In this document: in pieces, positions 10,939-22,186 of the stretch
How positions within the stretch are numbered: position 1 is the stretch's first letter
Layout: every line of letters begins with the position of its first letter
Source of the DNA: Mercurialis annua
Taxonomy: Eukaryota; Streptophyta; Magnoliopsida; Malpighiales; Euphorbiaceae
Length of the DNA: 64,000 bases
NCBI RefSeq assembly: GCF_937616625.2
Contig: NC_065574.1
Coordinates: 52,728,052 to 52,792,051 of the forward strand
Direction of reading: 5' to 3'
Notes under the pieces: model-generated
Seen by the model: the letters and a program-made list of their open reading frames with translations, nothing else
Database searches by the model: none
Told to the model about the DNA's origin: nothing
Translations under genes and position numbers: made by a program

Positions 10939-11820
10939 GTGAGAGAATTAGCTGTGGTCAAAGTTAGGGTAAAGAGACAGAGAAGTGAAAAAATTGAAGG
11001 ATTTTGTGGGGACTTGAAGTGGATAAAACAACAACAAAAAAACAGTGACAAATACACAGATTACAGTAGTCTTTATCGTATTGATTTAGGTACTCAAACA
11101 TCAATCAATATATATAGCAAAACAAAACGAAACCAAGTTAAACAAAACTAGGGTTTGGTCTTTTTTCTGTAATATAAATAAATAACCGGAGATTAAAGAA
11201 AAAATGTTGAAAAATAAAGAAGAAAAGGACGTTGTGTAGAAAGTACCCGGCAAAAACTGACTGCTTTGATGAATTGAATATATTGATCAATGGAAATATT
11301 AAGTGTACGAACAAAGAGACCACGCTAATTATACAACTTTCTAAGCATGCCCTTCTCTTCTTCTACGACTAATCTTCTTTTTTCTTTCTTTGACGTGCAT
11401 ATCAGACCAGAACCAGATACCTATTAATTACCTATATATATACACATATACATAAGCATATGCTAATGCTTTGTTAGCCAATGTAGTGAGGGTTGTGCAA
11501 CGAACCAAACCGACTTGAAACTGAATCGAAAATGATCGGTTTGAGTTACACAATATTAGTATTATGTTTATAATGTTTTCAATTTAGTTCGGTTTTTAAA
11601 TTTTTAAAATTTGAAAATTTGAAAAAGAAGACGATAATACATGTGTATAATATTTTTTTTGTCAAAGATAATATTACATTTTTTATGTATTGAAACGATT
11701 TTTATTTAGACAGTTAAAAATAATTTGACAGTAGCGGATATTACATGAAATTATTATCTATAACATGTGGCATACATTATATGGAGGAAGAAAATGGCAA
11801 TGACTGAAAAAAGTTTCAAC

Positions 11821-12247
11821 AAAGCGATTAAGCAATTTATTTGGTTAATTTGTAAGACTATATGCAAATATTACTTACACATGTGTAATAATATTCGCAA
11901 TATTCTTTAACAAATTCATCCAGTTTTATGTCAGATCAGCATGTATAGTTTAATGTTTTCCACGTGTTTCTGTGATATAGTTGCAGTTAATATGCTTAGT
12001 AATAGTAGTTCAGATAAATTAATGCTAAAATATAAAATATAATACAAAGCGATTTAGCAATTTATTTTGTTAATTTGCAAGAGTATATGCGAATATTAGT
12101 ATGTTTTTTTAACACAATCATCCAGTTTTATGCCTGATCGGCATGTATAGTTTAATGTTTTCCACGTGTTTCTTCAATATAATTACAGTTGATATGCTTA
12201 ATAACAGTAGTTCGGACAAATTAATGCTAAAATATAAAATATTATAC
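11821..12247. repeat. Direct tandem duplication of about 225 bp
   Basis: Copy 1 is 11821-12045 and copy 2 is 12046-12247. Both begin AAAGCGATTxAGCAATTTAT and share CATGTATAGTTTAATG followed by TTTTCCACGTGTTTC, and AAATTAATGCTAAAATATAA. Copy 2 has a roughly 23-bp internal deletion. Each copy contains a CACGTG (G-box core). Confidence 0.85.
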
Positions 12248-12553
12248 AATTAAATCTAGATTGGATTCTTTAATTTAATACCTTTTAATCTTTTTAATTT
12301 TAAAAAAGATAGATTGTTTTATAGTAGTATTTAGATAAAATCAAAAATCGTACGGAATTTTATCCATTTAGTTCGGTTTAACGTTTATATTTTTTTCAAA
12401 AAAAATGATCGGTTTTAATATTTATACAATCAAATCAAATTACGGTTACGGAATATACATCCTAAATATAAAATATAACATTATGAGACCAAAAATCAGC
12501 AGATTATTTATTTAATGAATTCATGATTGGAAGTACTAAGTACTACTATGAAC

Positions 12554-12742
12554 ACACATAATCAATGATATAGCATGCAGAAGAAGAATCAACGGTGAGA
12601 TCATATGGTCAAATTAATAGCAATCTCATTATTCTGAAAAAGTGTCAATTTTTGGCAAAAATTTCAGGAACTTGATTTTTCAGAATCACAATTATTCTCT
12701 TTTATAGGAAATGAGAAACTCATTTTGGTCAAATTTTTACCT
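12554..12742. repeat. Dispersed direct repeat, copy B (right of the glutaredoxin gene)
   Basis: Partner of 8345-8548 in the same orientation. The pair brackets the glutaredoxin gene. Confidence 0.75.
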
Positions 12743-13646
12743 TTTCAGTGGTGCCGTGGTGCAGTTTCAACGGCCAGGATTAAACGATTATAATGATTTA
12801 AGTGTTGATAATTAGGTTTAATTTAAGGCATAAAATCAAGGTAAGATTCTTTAAGATTTTGGTGTATATAAATAGTGATTATTATGAAAAGGAAACCGAC
12901 AAGCCGACCAAGAACGACTGATACGCCGTCGTTTATATGGCAGGTCTATCAGGCTTCAGGCTGATCAGCAAAGTCAGTAATAGTAACAGTAGCTTTCGTT
13001 GGAAAGTGATGCTGGCCGTCAGATCATGTTTTAATCTCAAGCTTTGGTCCGGTTATTACCCTTTATTATTATTATTTTCAAAGATTTCAATTATGATCCA
13101 TTTTTTAAATTAAAAATAGCTAATAGTATTAAATTAAAAGCACTGATTCTTAAAAAGAAAACTTCTCAAAGTTATAATTCTTGTAGGAGGAAAATCAACA
13201 AAAAAATACATTAACAGTATATTTTTATAATTATGATCGATAAAATTATTAAGTAATTTTAATATTTTCATCTGCCAATTAACTTTTTTTGTCGGTAAAT
13301 AGCAATATTATGTTGGGAATGTCATTTATTAACGGATTTTCGATGGAATTGATCTGGCTGATCTATAAATGTATACAAAAATCATTTTAAATGAGTGCGT
13401 TTCAAATTTAACAATATCATGAATTAAAAATAGTTTCTAAGTTATCTTTTACAAGCATGATGCAGAATATAAACAAATAAGTAATTATTTTGACAATTTA
13501 TAATGCACAATCTTGAATTAACTTGTAACTTTATAAATACTTTACAACAACATTGTTTTATAATTACAAAATAAAGCAATGAGGAAATTAAACACAAAAG
13601 TAATAATTAAAAATATATAAATTACAGTACTACTAATCATCATCAA

Positions 13647-14099
13647 TTATTCTCTAATAATCATCATCCTATTCAAAGCACCACCAACGGAATAATATAT
13701 AGCCAAAAAGCATGCTCTTAAGGGGTCACAAAAATAATAGCAATTCCAACAAGAAAATGATGAAACCCTAATTTTCACTTGCTCCCAAAATCTTGAAACC
13801 CAATTTTGATTTCTATTAACGAGTATCGTAGCGGATTGAACGTAAACGGAGGCGGCATGCTTCACTAATTGATTTCTGATCATAATATTTGAAGGATCAA
13901 ATTCATGATAATATGATTGATCATAGCTTAATGCAAGATTACTTGGAGGTGAATCAAGAATTATATCTTTCAAACTTGTGTACCTATGCTCATATTCATC
14001 GAATACCGCTTCTTGATCTTGCGGCGAAGGACAATTACTTCTTGAAGATGTTGTTGATGATAATTTGATGATGAGGTTTTGAAGTTCTGATTCCATCAT
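13647..14099 (-). CDS. Uncharacterised 150-aa plant protein, single exon
   Basis: I do not recognise a named domain. The ORF starts with two consecutive ATGs (14099, 14096) and has non-random composition. It has a Ser-rich head (residues 14-25), an acidic/Tyr-rich segment (D-E-Y-E-H-R-Y-T-S-L, about 34-43) and D-S-P-P-S-N. A helical stretch Q-L-V-K-H-A-A-S-V-Y-V-Q-S-A follows (about 77-90), then an aromatic/Cys-rich C-terminus (C-W-N-C-Y-Y-F-C-D-P-L-R-A-C-F). No signal peptide is evident. The hydrophobic tail is short and Cys-rich, not a clear membrane segment. This looks like a real small gene and not a shadow: no competing frame exists and the surrounding DNA is AT-rich and stop-dense. Function is unknown. 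Confidence 0.6.
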   Translation of the reverse strand: MMESELQNLIIKLSSTTSSRSNCPSPQDQEAVFDEYEHRYTSLKDIILDSPPSNLALSYDQSYYHEFDPSNIMIRNQLVKHAASVYVQSATILVNRNQNWVSRFWEQVKIRVSSFSCWNCYYFCDPLRACFLAIYYSVGGALNRMMIIRE

Positions 14100-16723
14100 A
14101 ATTAATCAGTGATTGTTTAATTGGTATTTGAGGTTAATTGATATTTAATTACTAGGGCATTGAGATGTAGTTGTGGATGCATGTGTTGTGAATTTTGTTT
14201 TTGGTTTGGGGTGAAAATAATTGAATGAGTTTTCATTGATGTTTTGATTCAGAAATGCAATTTTAATTTGTTAATCTATTTGGTTATTGTGATGGAGAGA
14301 GAAAACAAAACTAATTAATGTTTTTTTTTTTGTTTATGTTTGATTGCTATTGGTTATGCATTGAAATCGGAAATCAAGCTATGGATCAGGACAAACTTTT
14401 GAGGGTTTACTGTTTTTAGGTAGTTGATAATGTTCTTATTTCTAAATCGGAAAATGAAGCTATTGATAGTTGTGATTAAGATACAAAATCAAGGCAATGT
14501 CTTGCATTCACATATAGTCGGACTCGTTTAAAGATTCAATAGTCGGTTTGTGATTTAAAAATAAATATTGAATGGAGCAGCTGTATCGCCGAATTGCACA
14601 ATTAACAAACTTTGTTAACGACTGACGAATATTGATAAAAAAAATTATTATTGAGTTGAGATTTTTATTCTATCCTTCTTAAATATATTGTTCTATGTTA
14701 TCATTAATTAGTAAGTTGTACTTTTATTTCTTCATTAATGAAACATTTATTATTATCAAAAAGTAAAATTATGGCAAAAACATTTATTTTGTTAACGGGG
14801 AAGGAAAAAGTTCATTGAACCTATAATTTTAGCAGAATGTTGTTCAGTGTTTATATCATTTGAAAAATTGCACTCCACGAATCAATTTTCTCAAACTTTA
14901 TGTTACCAATTCAAAAAAAAATGTAAATCCCCCTTTTCTAAAATTGTTTACAGCTTATATTTCATTATAATTTGATCCTGTTTTACCTCTTCTAGAGGTT
15001 TTGAGATTAATGTTTAGGGATGAGGTGGCGGTGGAAGGTGGCTGATCGGCAATGATGGTCGATGGTCGGACCATGTGCTCTCCTCTAAGCAAAGAGCCCA
15101 GGAGCTCGTTTTTGCCCATATTCACTCTTTATAATATATTCTTGGTAATGCATAAGAGTGTATGTGTAAGACTTATAAGATGTCGAAACGTGTTAACGAA
15201 TTATAAAATTGGATGTAAATATAAAAAAGGAAACTAAATATAAATCAAAAGGAAATTTATATCAAATAAATTGCATATAAACTTACAAAATGAAATTGGG
15301 AGGAAAATACAAAGTTACTAATTAAAAATATAATTGAAAGTGATTTTATACTGAAAATGAAATTATAAAATAGAAAATAAACGAATTGTAAAATAATATT
15401 TTATTATAAATAAACTTGATATAAACATAAAATAAATTGAATGTGCCGGGTGGCAGCCAGTGGTAACTCATATATAGTGTGGGCTTCTGAAATAGGATAA
15501 TACAACGCAACGGTTGTGCCACGTCATTCCTGCAACAAACGAATGAGGCAATAGCTATGGAAATATTTAATGATAAAAACAAGCAATAAATTGCAAAAAT
15601 ATTCGTTGTAAAAATGACGTGCACAACCATTTCATGAGATAAACATTCTTCGAAAATAATGTATGATAATTAATAATTATATATTAGTATATGTTATGGG
15701 CATTATACAATGTTGATAAATATAAGGACAAATGATATATTATTGAGGGTGAGGATATATATATTATATATATATTATATACAATAAAAACTAATAATTA
15801 TTTTAATTAATTATTTTAAAATTTGGCCACTCACCGCGGATCATTATCAACCAGCCGACCACTATTGAACACCAATCGCCATGTATCAACGTCTAATTGA
15901 TACAAAATGGACCAATAAAACGTTTAAAAATATTATTATTTCTTGTGTTAAAATGTGTTAATTTTGGAGTATATCTGATAGAAATGTAAATTTTCAGAAA
16001 AAATATTAAGATATATTTACTAAAATAACTTTTATGAGGTACTAATATAAACCAAATTCAATTTTGAATAATTTGTGTATATGACCGACCCCTAAAAATG
16101 TAAAAAAAAGCATAACATGAGTGATTTAAGCAAATTTTGATTCTTATATATCCACTGCTCTTGTCTGATGAATAAGAAGCGTTATGTTATAAGGTCATTT
16201 TTGTTTAGTGACAAGCCCTGACCATATCAAATCAGGAGAAAGGTTGCTTTAGGTCATCTATCAGACTTTAGAGCGTATGAATCTATTGTGCCTTCTCCAG
16301 TGATCCTGCAATGGTTGAGCTAAATGTGCTATAGTTCATTGGACACTCTTGGAAATTTTTATGGCTTCTTTAAATAAATACCCTACATAGCATAATTAAT
16401 TAGATTTTACTGTTGATCAAAAAAAGTAGATGACATATTTTTTAAGTTTCCAAATTGCACAAATAATTTTATGATATTTGAGTATTACTGTCAACTATAA
16501 AAAAAGGGAAGGAAGTAGTTAAAAAAATCAAAATCTCCTACAAATCTCAAAGCATAAATATATATCAATTAATATTCAAGAATTTTTAATAATCCTTAAT
16601 TATAGTAACTGATAATTTGAATTATATGCCATAAACGGCAAAAGGGAACCAAAAAAAATAAAATGATTAAGAAAATGAAAACAACAAGCATTTGAAAAAC
16701 AAAAAAAATCCAGCAAAATAAGA
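14100..16723. other. Intergenic AT-rich DNA
   Basis: 14100-14330 is the likely leader and promoter of the 150-aa ORF. No gene is supported in the remainder. 15000-15120 is a short GC-richer patch (GGTGGCGGTGGAAGGTGG) without an interpretable ORF. AT-rich palindromic stretches around 15740-15790 (TATATATTATATATATATT) could form hairpins. Confidence 0.4.
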
Positions 16724-16731
16724 TATTCATC

Positions 16732-17379
16732 CAGGGCCGGCCTTAGATGAACCGAGGCCCTAGGCGAGACTTTAGTATTTTTTTATAAAAATATCTATTT
16801 TTATAAAATTATTTGAAAAAACAAGCTCGTTTTATTTTTCTCAAAAAATACTTTCTTTTTTACTTTACAAGGATATTCTCTCTGTAGAATATTGATAAAT
16901 TTTTAGTAGATTTTTGGTTAGTATACAATAAATTTTTAGTAAATTTTTATAACATTTCTTTTCAAAAAAAGTATTTTTATATAAAAAGAATGAATATAAT
17001 GTAGTTTACTCCTTTTCTCTATCAGAAATAAATAGATAGATTAGGCCTTAAACGATTAAAAATATAAAAAGATCATTTGGTTTTGTTTGTATTACTCTTT
17101 ATTACTAAAGAGTCTAATTTATTTTCTCTAAAAAAAGTTTATTTTTTAAATATAAATTACAACATTTCTCACCATAAAAGAGGCCCTTTAGAATTTATTT
17201 CCTAATTACTAAAATACCTAATTAAATTTTAAAAATAAAATTTACATCTACCATAACAAAAATTAATAAAATTTTAAATAATATTTATTTTTCCTATGGA
17301 CCCCATATAATTATGGGGCCCTCTAATATTTGTGGCCCTAGGCATAGGCCTTAGTGGCCTATGCCTAAGGTCGGGCATG
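16732..17379. mobile_element. Non-autonomous hAT element, 648 bp
   Basis: Ends CAGGGCCGGCCTTAG (left) and CTAAGGTCGGGCATG (right; reads CATGCCCGACCTTAG inward). A perfect 8-bp target duplication TATTCATC flanks it (16724-16731 and 17380-17387). GGCCCTAGGC and GGGGCCC motifs are subterminal at both ends. No transposase. Confidence 0.9.
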
Positions 17380-17660
17380 TATTCATCAACTCATCATAAA
17401 CAATCAACAAATATGAACCCAATATAAATTCATTTATTTGTAAAAAAAAATGATATACTATCAGTTTACATGTAGTTAACCATTAATAAATTAAATTTAA
17501 TAAAAAAACTATTAACATCATTAAATCATTTTTAGATAAATCTAACAATAATATATCTTAAAATTAACAGTACACCAAATTAGTTAACTTTCAGTTAACC
17601 AGTGATCACTTATTAGTTAACTTTAACTAATAAAAATAATAATTAACATTATGATAAGTA

Positions 17661-17993
17661 CTTCCTCCGTCCCCTAAACATAGAAAAAGTACCTACTTTT
17701 TTTGTCTCACAAAGATAGAAAAAGTAGTGTTAGTTAACTATAAAATTATTAAAATACTCTTATATCAACATTAATTAATTTAGAGTTTCAATGTATGCTT
17801 TTTATGCATCTAAAATTCTATTGGCTAATATTTATACATTGGCTTTGGGTTGTGTGAATCACTAATTTATTATAATTTATCTCAAGAAATTGAAAGGACA
17901 ATTTATAAAAATTATCATAAATTATCTATAATTAACTACTTTCTTAATTCTTGTGAAAGAGCTAACTTTTCTATCTTTACGGGACGAAGGGAG
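17661..17993. mobile_element. Stowaway-like MITE
   Basis: Ends CTTCCTCCGTCCCCTAAACA and its counterpart ...TTTACGGGACGAAGGGAG, with TA on both sides (17659-17660, 17994-17995). AGAAAAAGTA-type inner repeats. 333 bp, non-coding. Confidence 0.85.
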
Positions 17994-18395
17994 TACATAT
18001 TTTAAATAACCAACACAAGTATAGTTAACTAATAGTTAACCGTTAGGAAATATATAATTACTCCCTAAATATTTTTAAAATTATTCAAATATAACAAAAA
18101 AACAACTGAACATCAAATTTCAATTATTTTGAAAATAATCATACGTATAAAAATAACTGTTAGTTAACTATTAGTCACATATTAGTTATCTGTAATTAAA
18201 AAAAATAATCATCAATATATATTCATGTTTTATATAAAAAATTATATAAAGTTAGTTAACTATTAATTAACCATTAGAAAACATATGGTTAACCTTATAA
18301 TAATTAACCATTATTTTTACATCATTGCTAATATCCCAATTACAATAAAAAGACAACATCTACCAGTCACCGCGCATTCGTTCATCGTTCGCTTT

Positions 18396-18529
18396 CGTTC
18401 ATCGTTCGCCTATCTTCGTCCCACTCCAACGACTACTTTCTTCGTTCAACTTAAACCGCCTACGTTCTTCGTTCGTCTATCTTCGTCCCACTCCAACGAC
18501 TGCTTTCTTCGTTCAACTCAAACCGCCTT
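18396..18529. repeat. Tandem duplication, 67-bp period
   Basis: TATCTTCGTCCCACTCCAAC recurs 67 bp apart (18411 and 18478), with CTTTCTTCGTTCAACT and AAACCGCCT in each copy. Confidence 0.85.
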
Positions 18530-19128
18530 CGTTCATAGTTTTTTTTCATCAGTTTGACAGAAAAAAAAATGCAATATAAAAAATAACAAAGATGTAATAC
18601 CCCAAATATTTTAGAATAATTAAGTCGTGCCACGTGTCGTGAATTTCGATAAATTAAGTCAAGATGGATTTAATTTAATGATATCGGGAATTTAAAGTAA
18701 TTTTTATTGAACGGATTAGCGGGATTAAAGGAAAAAGGATTAGAAAATTAATATAAAATAAATTATATATCCCGAGATAAGAATTATTTCGCCAATGTCC
18801 GCGAAATATTTTATAATGTTTGTGATAAAAGTTTCGGGTCAATCGGAGACCTTTTAAAATTTGGACGCGGATGCGTTTAGGACTAAATTGTAAACTTTGA
18901 AAAGTTTAAGGGCTAAAATGTAAATTAGCCAATTGAGCCTCGAGAATATAAATTAGAGGATTATTGACGGGAAATAATAATTTTAGAGTTGTATTATTTA
19001 TTTGGATATAAATAATACGTATGTAATTGAGTTAAAGAAATAATTAATCGTTAAGTTAAAATAGAAAGTTTAATAGAGAATTCGTTTAAGTTAAAGAGTT
19101 CAAGGACTAAAAGTGACAATTGGCCAAG

Positions 19129-19141
19129 TATATATATAAAA
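19129..19141 (+). promoter_or_regulatory. LTR TATA box
   Basis: TATATATATAAAA about 540 bp into the LTR, followed within about 35 bp by a CT-rich stretch suitable for initiation. Identical in the 3' LTR at 42873-42885. Confidence 0.55.
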
Positions 19142-19498
19142 CCTTCAAGATGAAGGATTGTCCAGAACCTTCAAATCCTTTATCAGACATATTTCATTTC
19201 TCTCGCCATTTCCTACGGTTCCGTCGCACGATCTCCGTTTCTCGTCCGTTTCCGACGTTCTATAGCTCGAATTGATCGTATTCCAGAGGCGAATCACGGT
19301 AAGCTTGACGTATTCTCGTTTAAACGGATATATTTTGAGTTATATCGAGTTAAAGTTTTAGGCCACGAAACGACTTAATCGTTTTAATGGTTTTAGGATT
19401 GAGATATAGCGTTTTGATTATAGAGTAAGCGTTTTGGATGAGTTTAGGGCGTTTTTACGCTAATAGCACGTCGGAACGCCCCGGAAAACGATTTCGGG

Positions 19499-19665
19499 GA
19501 TCGTGCACGAAAGTGCACGATCGTGCACACGAGGTGCACGAACGTGCACCATCAATGGTGCACGAACGTGCACCTATGTGTGGTGCACGACCGTGCACCA
19601 AGGTGCACGAACGTGCACCAGCTGGACGTGCACGATCGTGCACCCCAATGCACGAACGTGCCCCG
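19499..19665. repeat. Array of GTGCACGNNCGTGCAC palindromes (5' LTR)
   Basis: About eight palindromic 16-mers: variants GTGCACGATCGTGCAC, GTGCACGAACGTGCAC and GTGCACGACCGTGCAC, plus one decayed unit. They are separated by unequal spacers (for example CATCAATG, CTATGTGTG, CAGCTGGAC). Every frame is open because of the repeat, which yields spurious His/Arg/Ala-rich ORFs on both strands. The array differs in copy pattern from the one at 43245-43419. Confidence 0.9.
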
Positions 19666-20639
19666 GACTTTGATACCTCAGCGATTCCGTTTTGATACTC
19701 CATTTATATTTACGTATCGAGACTTAAAATCAATAGATTATCGATTAATTTAAGACGTTAACCTAATGAGGTTAAAAAGGGAATTGATTTAGAAATGATG
19801 TTCGATCTATAAACGAGTTAAAAACCGTTTATCGGGATATACGTGGAAAGCACGACGGTTAATGAATTTAGCGTGTAATATCCCGAGTCTAGAGTCAATC
19901 TTAGAATAGGATTCTGACGTGAGTCAATTACTTTTTTTAAAAATAGTTTTAGATCCGGCGAGGCAAGGAGCCGCTGGACCAGGAGCTCGGGAAGCTAGGC
20001 GTTTTTGAGTACCAGAGTATTTTTGGATAAGCGGTCACTGTGAGTTTATACGATTTGCTTTTAAAGTATTTATTTAAGCAATTATTTTATATTGCTTTAT
20101 ATTTGAATTGCATGTTTTATATGCGAATTCTTTTTATGAATTGCATATGGTTGATTTGAAACCAGTATTGATCCGATGGAACGTGCTACCTATTGGGCGA
20201 CAATAGGACTGTGTGATCACCAGTTTTGATATAACTCAGCTGGGAGCTGATGATGAATATGAAATTTACGATTGGGTTATGATTTCGATACGCAGAGTGA
20301 ACTCGGCTACGGTGTAGCCTGGAAGTCCCCGTATCTAGTGGCTGGGCCACCAGCGAGTTGGACTCGCAATTGATATTTATGATTGGGTTGCTTGATTGAT
20401 TATTAGTATGTTTGAGGATTAAGGTTTCATTCGGATCCTGTACTTGGCTGCACGAGGTTTGAACGTTATTGCATTGTTTTACGCTTTATGTTTTATATGG
20501 ATACTTATTAGTAAATGTATAAACTCACTCAATATATTCCCATATACTGACCCCTCACAGTCTTCCTTTCAGGTTAAAGCATTTTGAAGGACGGACTTCC
20601 TCCTTCTTGTTCTGGAAGTCCACAATAGTGAAAGGTCAT

Positions 20640-22172
20640 TGTTAGCAAAAATACTAACTTGTAGTAATCCGGAAATACGGAATCGATCCCACGAAGACAA
20701 GAGGTTTAAAGTGAGCGAACACGTAATTGGAAATTCAATTCGGAAAGCAACGATCAATTGGAATTATAGTAATGACTACGGAATTTTAAACTAGCGAAAT
20801 TAACACTTTAAGCAATTTAAAAACTAAAGCAATTAATTAATAAACGGGATAAAACAATAGGAAAAAGGCGTTTGGAGGTTGCTAGTCTTGCCAAAGTCAA
20901 ATCTAGGTAGTTTGGGTTAAAGTGATGGGAACTAAGGTCGGGTCAAGCTATTCTACGGAACCAATTCCGCTCTCTCAAGCCGGAATTGAAAGAGTCGAAA
21001 CTCGATTAACAATCCCGAAATCTAATCCACTCTCGTGCTCATGGATTTCAAGAGAGTTAATAAAGCCAACTAATCAAGCAAACTCCATAACCAAAATAGC
21101 CCTAGATCATGCTAATGCATCTAGGTCTAAAGCATGTACTCCCCTAGGTATAGTCTAATTAGTTAACTCTCGTCCTCCTAATTAAACCACATAGCAAAGA
21201 ATAAGAGGCCAACCTATTCTAAGCATTAAGCTCAAGAAGCACAACAACCAACATCACCCATAAACCCTCACCCTAATCACCTATTTAATCAATCATGGCA
21301 ATCATAACAACCCCCAAACAAGGGATTTAGCTACTAATCATCATCATGGCATAACTAATTAAGCAATAGTAAAGATTGGGCATAGAGTAAAGAATAAATA
21401 CCTTGGAGTAATAATTGAACTTAAAACACATGAACAAGATAATGAAGCTTGAATTAAAAGATCAATACTTGTATTTAGTAAGTTTCCCAATATAGCAAAA
21501 TCTGGAAATTAAATGAAGAACACCAAGAACTATGAAGATTCTATCTAAAATAGAGAGCAAAAAAGGAAAGAATTGATTGATTCCCAAATGTTGTCTACAA
21601 AAGTGAATGCCCTTTAACCTAAAATATAAAGTGTCTTATATAGTCTGGATAAAAAGGGAAATAAAAACACCCTAGTACAAGAGATGTTGGGCTAAAAAGG
21701 GAAGTGGGCCACTTAAAGCTCTTTCTTTCAACAAATTTCGTCTTCAGCTCTTTTCTCATGTCTTGGTCGAGAAGCTCATTTAAGTTGAGCTTCTCGATCG
21801 AGAAGCTCCTTTGATGACCCTTCGTGCAAAATGGTTCTTCATGTCTTGGTCGAGAAGCACCATGTCTTGGTCGAGACATGTGTTAAATTATACATGTCTC
21901 TTTTGCTTCTCAGCTTCTCTTTCGCTCATGAACTTCTCTTCCAAGACATGCTTTAAAAACTTGATTTCTCTTTCACTCTTTGCTTTAGCTTCCGACTTTG
22001 ATATTTCTTTAATTCTTCATTCTTTTTAGCCCAAATAGTCCCGCAAACACTCCAAATCACCTGAAACGCCAACACACATAATAAGGTATCGAAACACCTA
22101 GAAAACACATGTCAAAACGCAATAAAGCGATGCGAAAACTATCTAAATACTAGGAGTATTCTACTCCTATCA
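20640..22172 (-). mobile_element. 3' LTR of the Athila-like element
   Basis: In element sense it starts TGATAGGAGTAGAATACTCC, an immediate hairpin (AGGAGTA...TACTCCT), and ends GCTAACA. It carries palindromic units at 21755-21885. The short ORFs in it recur identically in the other LTR and are not genes. Confidence 0.93.
21755..21885. repeat. TCGATCGA / TTGGTCGA-centred palindromic units in the LTR
   Basis: Units with arms GCTTC or CATGTC around a CTTGGTCGAGA or CTCGATCGAGA core, in several combinations. Duplicated at 37350-37480 in the other LTR. See also 27543, 29889 and 33308. Confidence 0.85.
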
Positions 22173-22186
22173 AACCTCCTCACACT
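22173..22186 (-). other. Polypurine tract of the Athila-like element
   Basis: On the minus strand AGTGTGAGGAGGTT abuts the TGATAG start of the 3' LTR, the position of the plus-strand primer. A near copy (AGTGTGAGGAGGGTT) occurs at about 28101-28115. Confidence 0.75.

Larger units (their letters stand above)
10950..13646. other. Intergenic DNA between the glutaredoxin and the 150-aa ORF
   Basis: No gene supported. It contains a duplicated block (11821-12247) and repeat copy B (12554-12742). 11490-11560 and 12365-12470 have GAACCAAACCGA / CGGTTTTAATA sequences resembling degenerate hAT ends, but no target duplication could be matched. 12890-13030 is more GC-rich without a readable protein. Confidence 0.4.
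17388..18592. other. AT-rich DNA with many GTTAAC motifs
   Basis: Outside the Stowaway at 17661, this stretch repeats TTAGTTAACTATTAGTTAAC-like text many times (about 17460-17650 and 18000-18295). Then comes a CG-richer duplication (18396-18529) and the left target duplication of the large LTR element (AAAGA, 18588-18592). The 90-aa ORF over the duplication is low-complexity and I do not regard it as a gene. Confidence 0.5.
18593..20639 (+). mobile_element. 5' LTR of the Tekay-like element, first part
   Basis: Matches 42338-44397 nearly base for base and is interrupted after GTCAT (20635-20639). It contains the LTR TATA box, the palindrome array and a predicted intron (19299-20572). Confidence 0.93.

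Noticed and set aside
11484..12470. Possible degenerate hAT element
   Set aside because: Ends resemble GTGAGGGTTGTGCAACGAACC and a GGATGTATATTCCGTAACCG complement, but no 8-bp duplication or convincing terminal match could be found.
18285..18557. 90-aa plus-strand ORF
   Set aside because: Its second half is the 67-bp tandem duplication and the first half is AT-rich text. Low complexity, no family.
19499..19665. CRISPR-like array
   Set aside because: The units are palindromes with irregular short spacers inside a plant LTR. There are no uniform spacers and no cas genes, and the genome is eukaryotic.
19438..19753. Overlapping His/Arg/Ala/Pro-rich ORFs on both strands (and at 43183-43509)
   Set aside because: They are translations of the GTGCAC palindrome array. 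Every frame is open because the repeat lacks stops. They lie in an LTR and change with repeat number.
20922..22029. ORFs at 20922-21158, 21619-21879 and 21811-22029
   Set aside because: Identical ORFs recur in the other LTR (36517-37624). They are LTR sequence, partly made of the palindromic units, not host genes.
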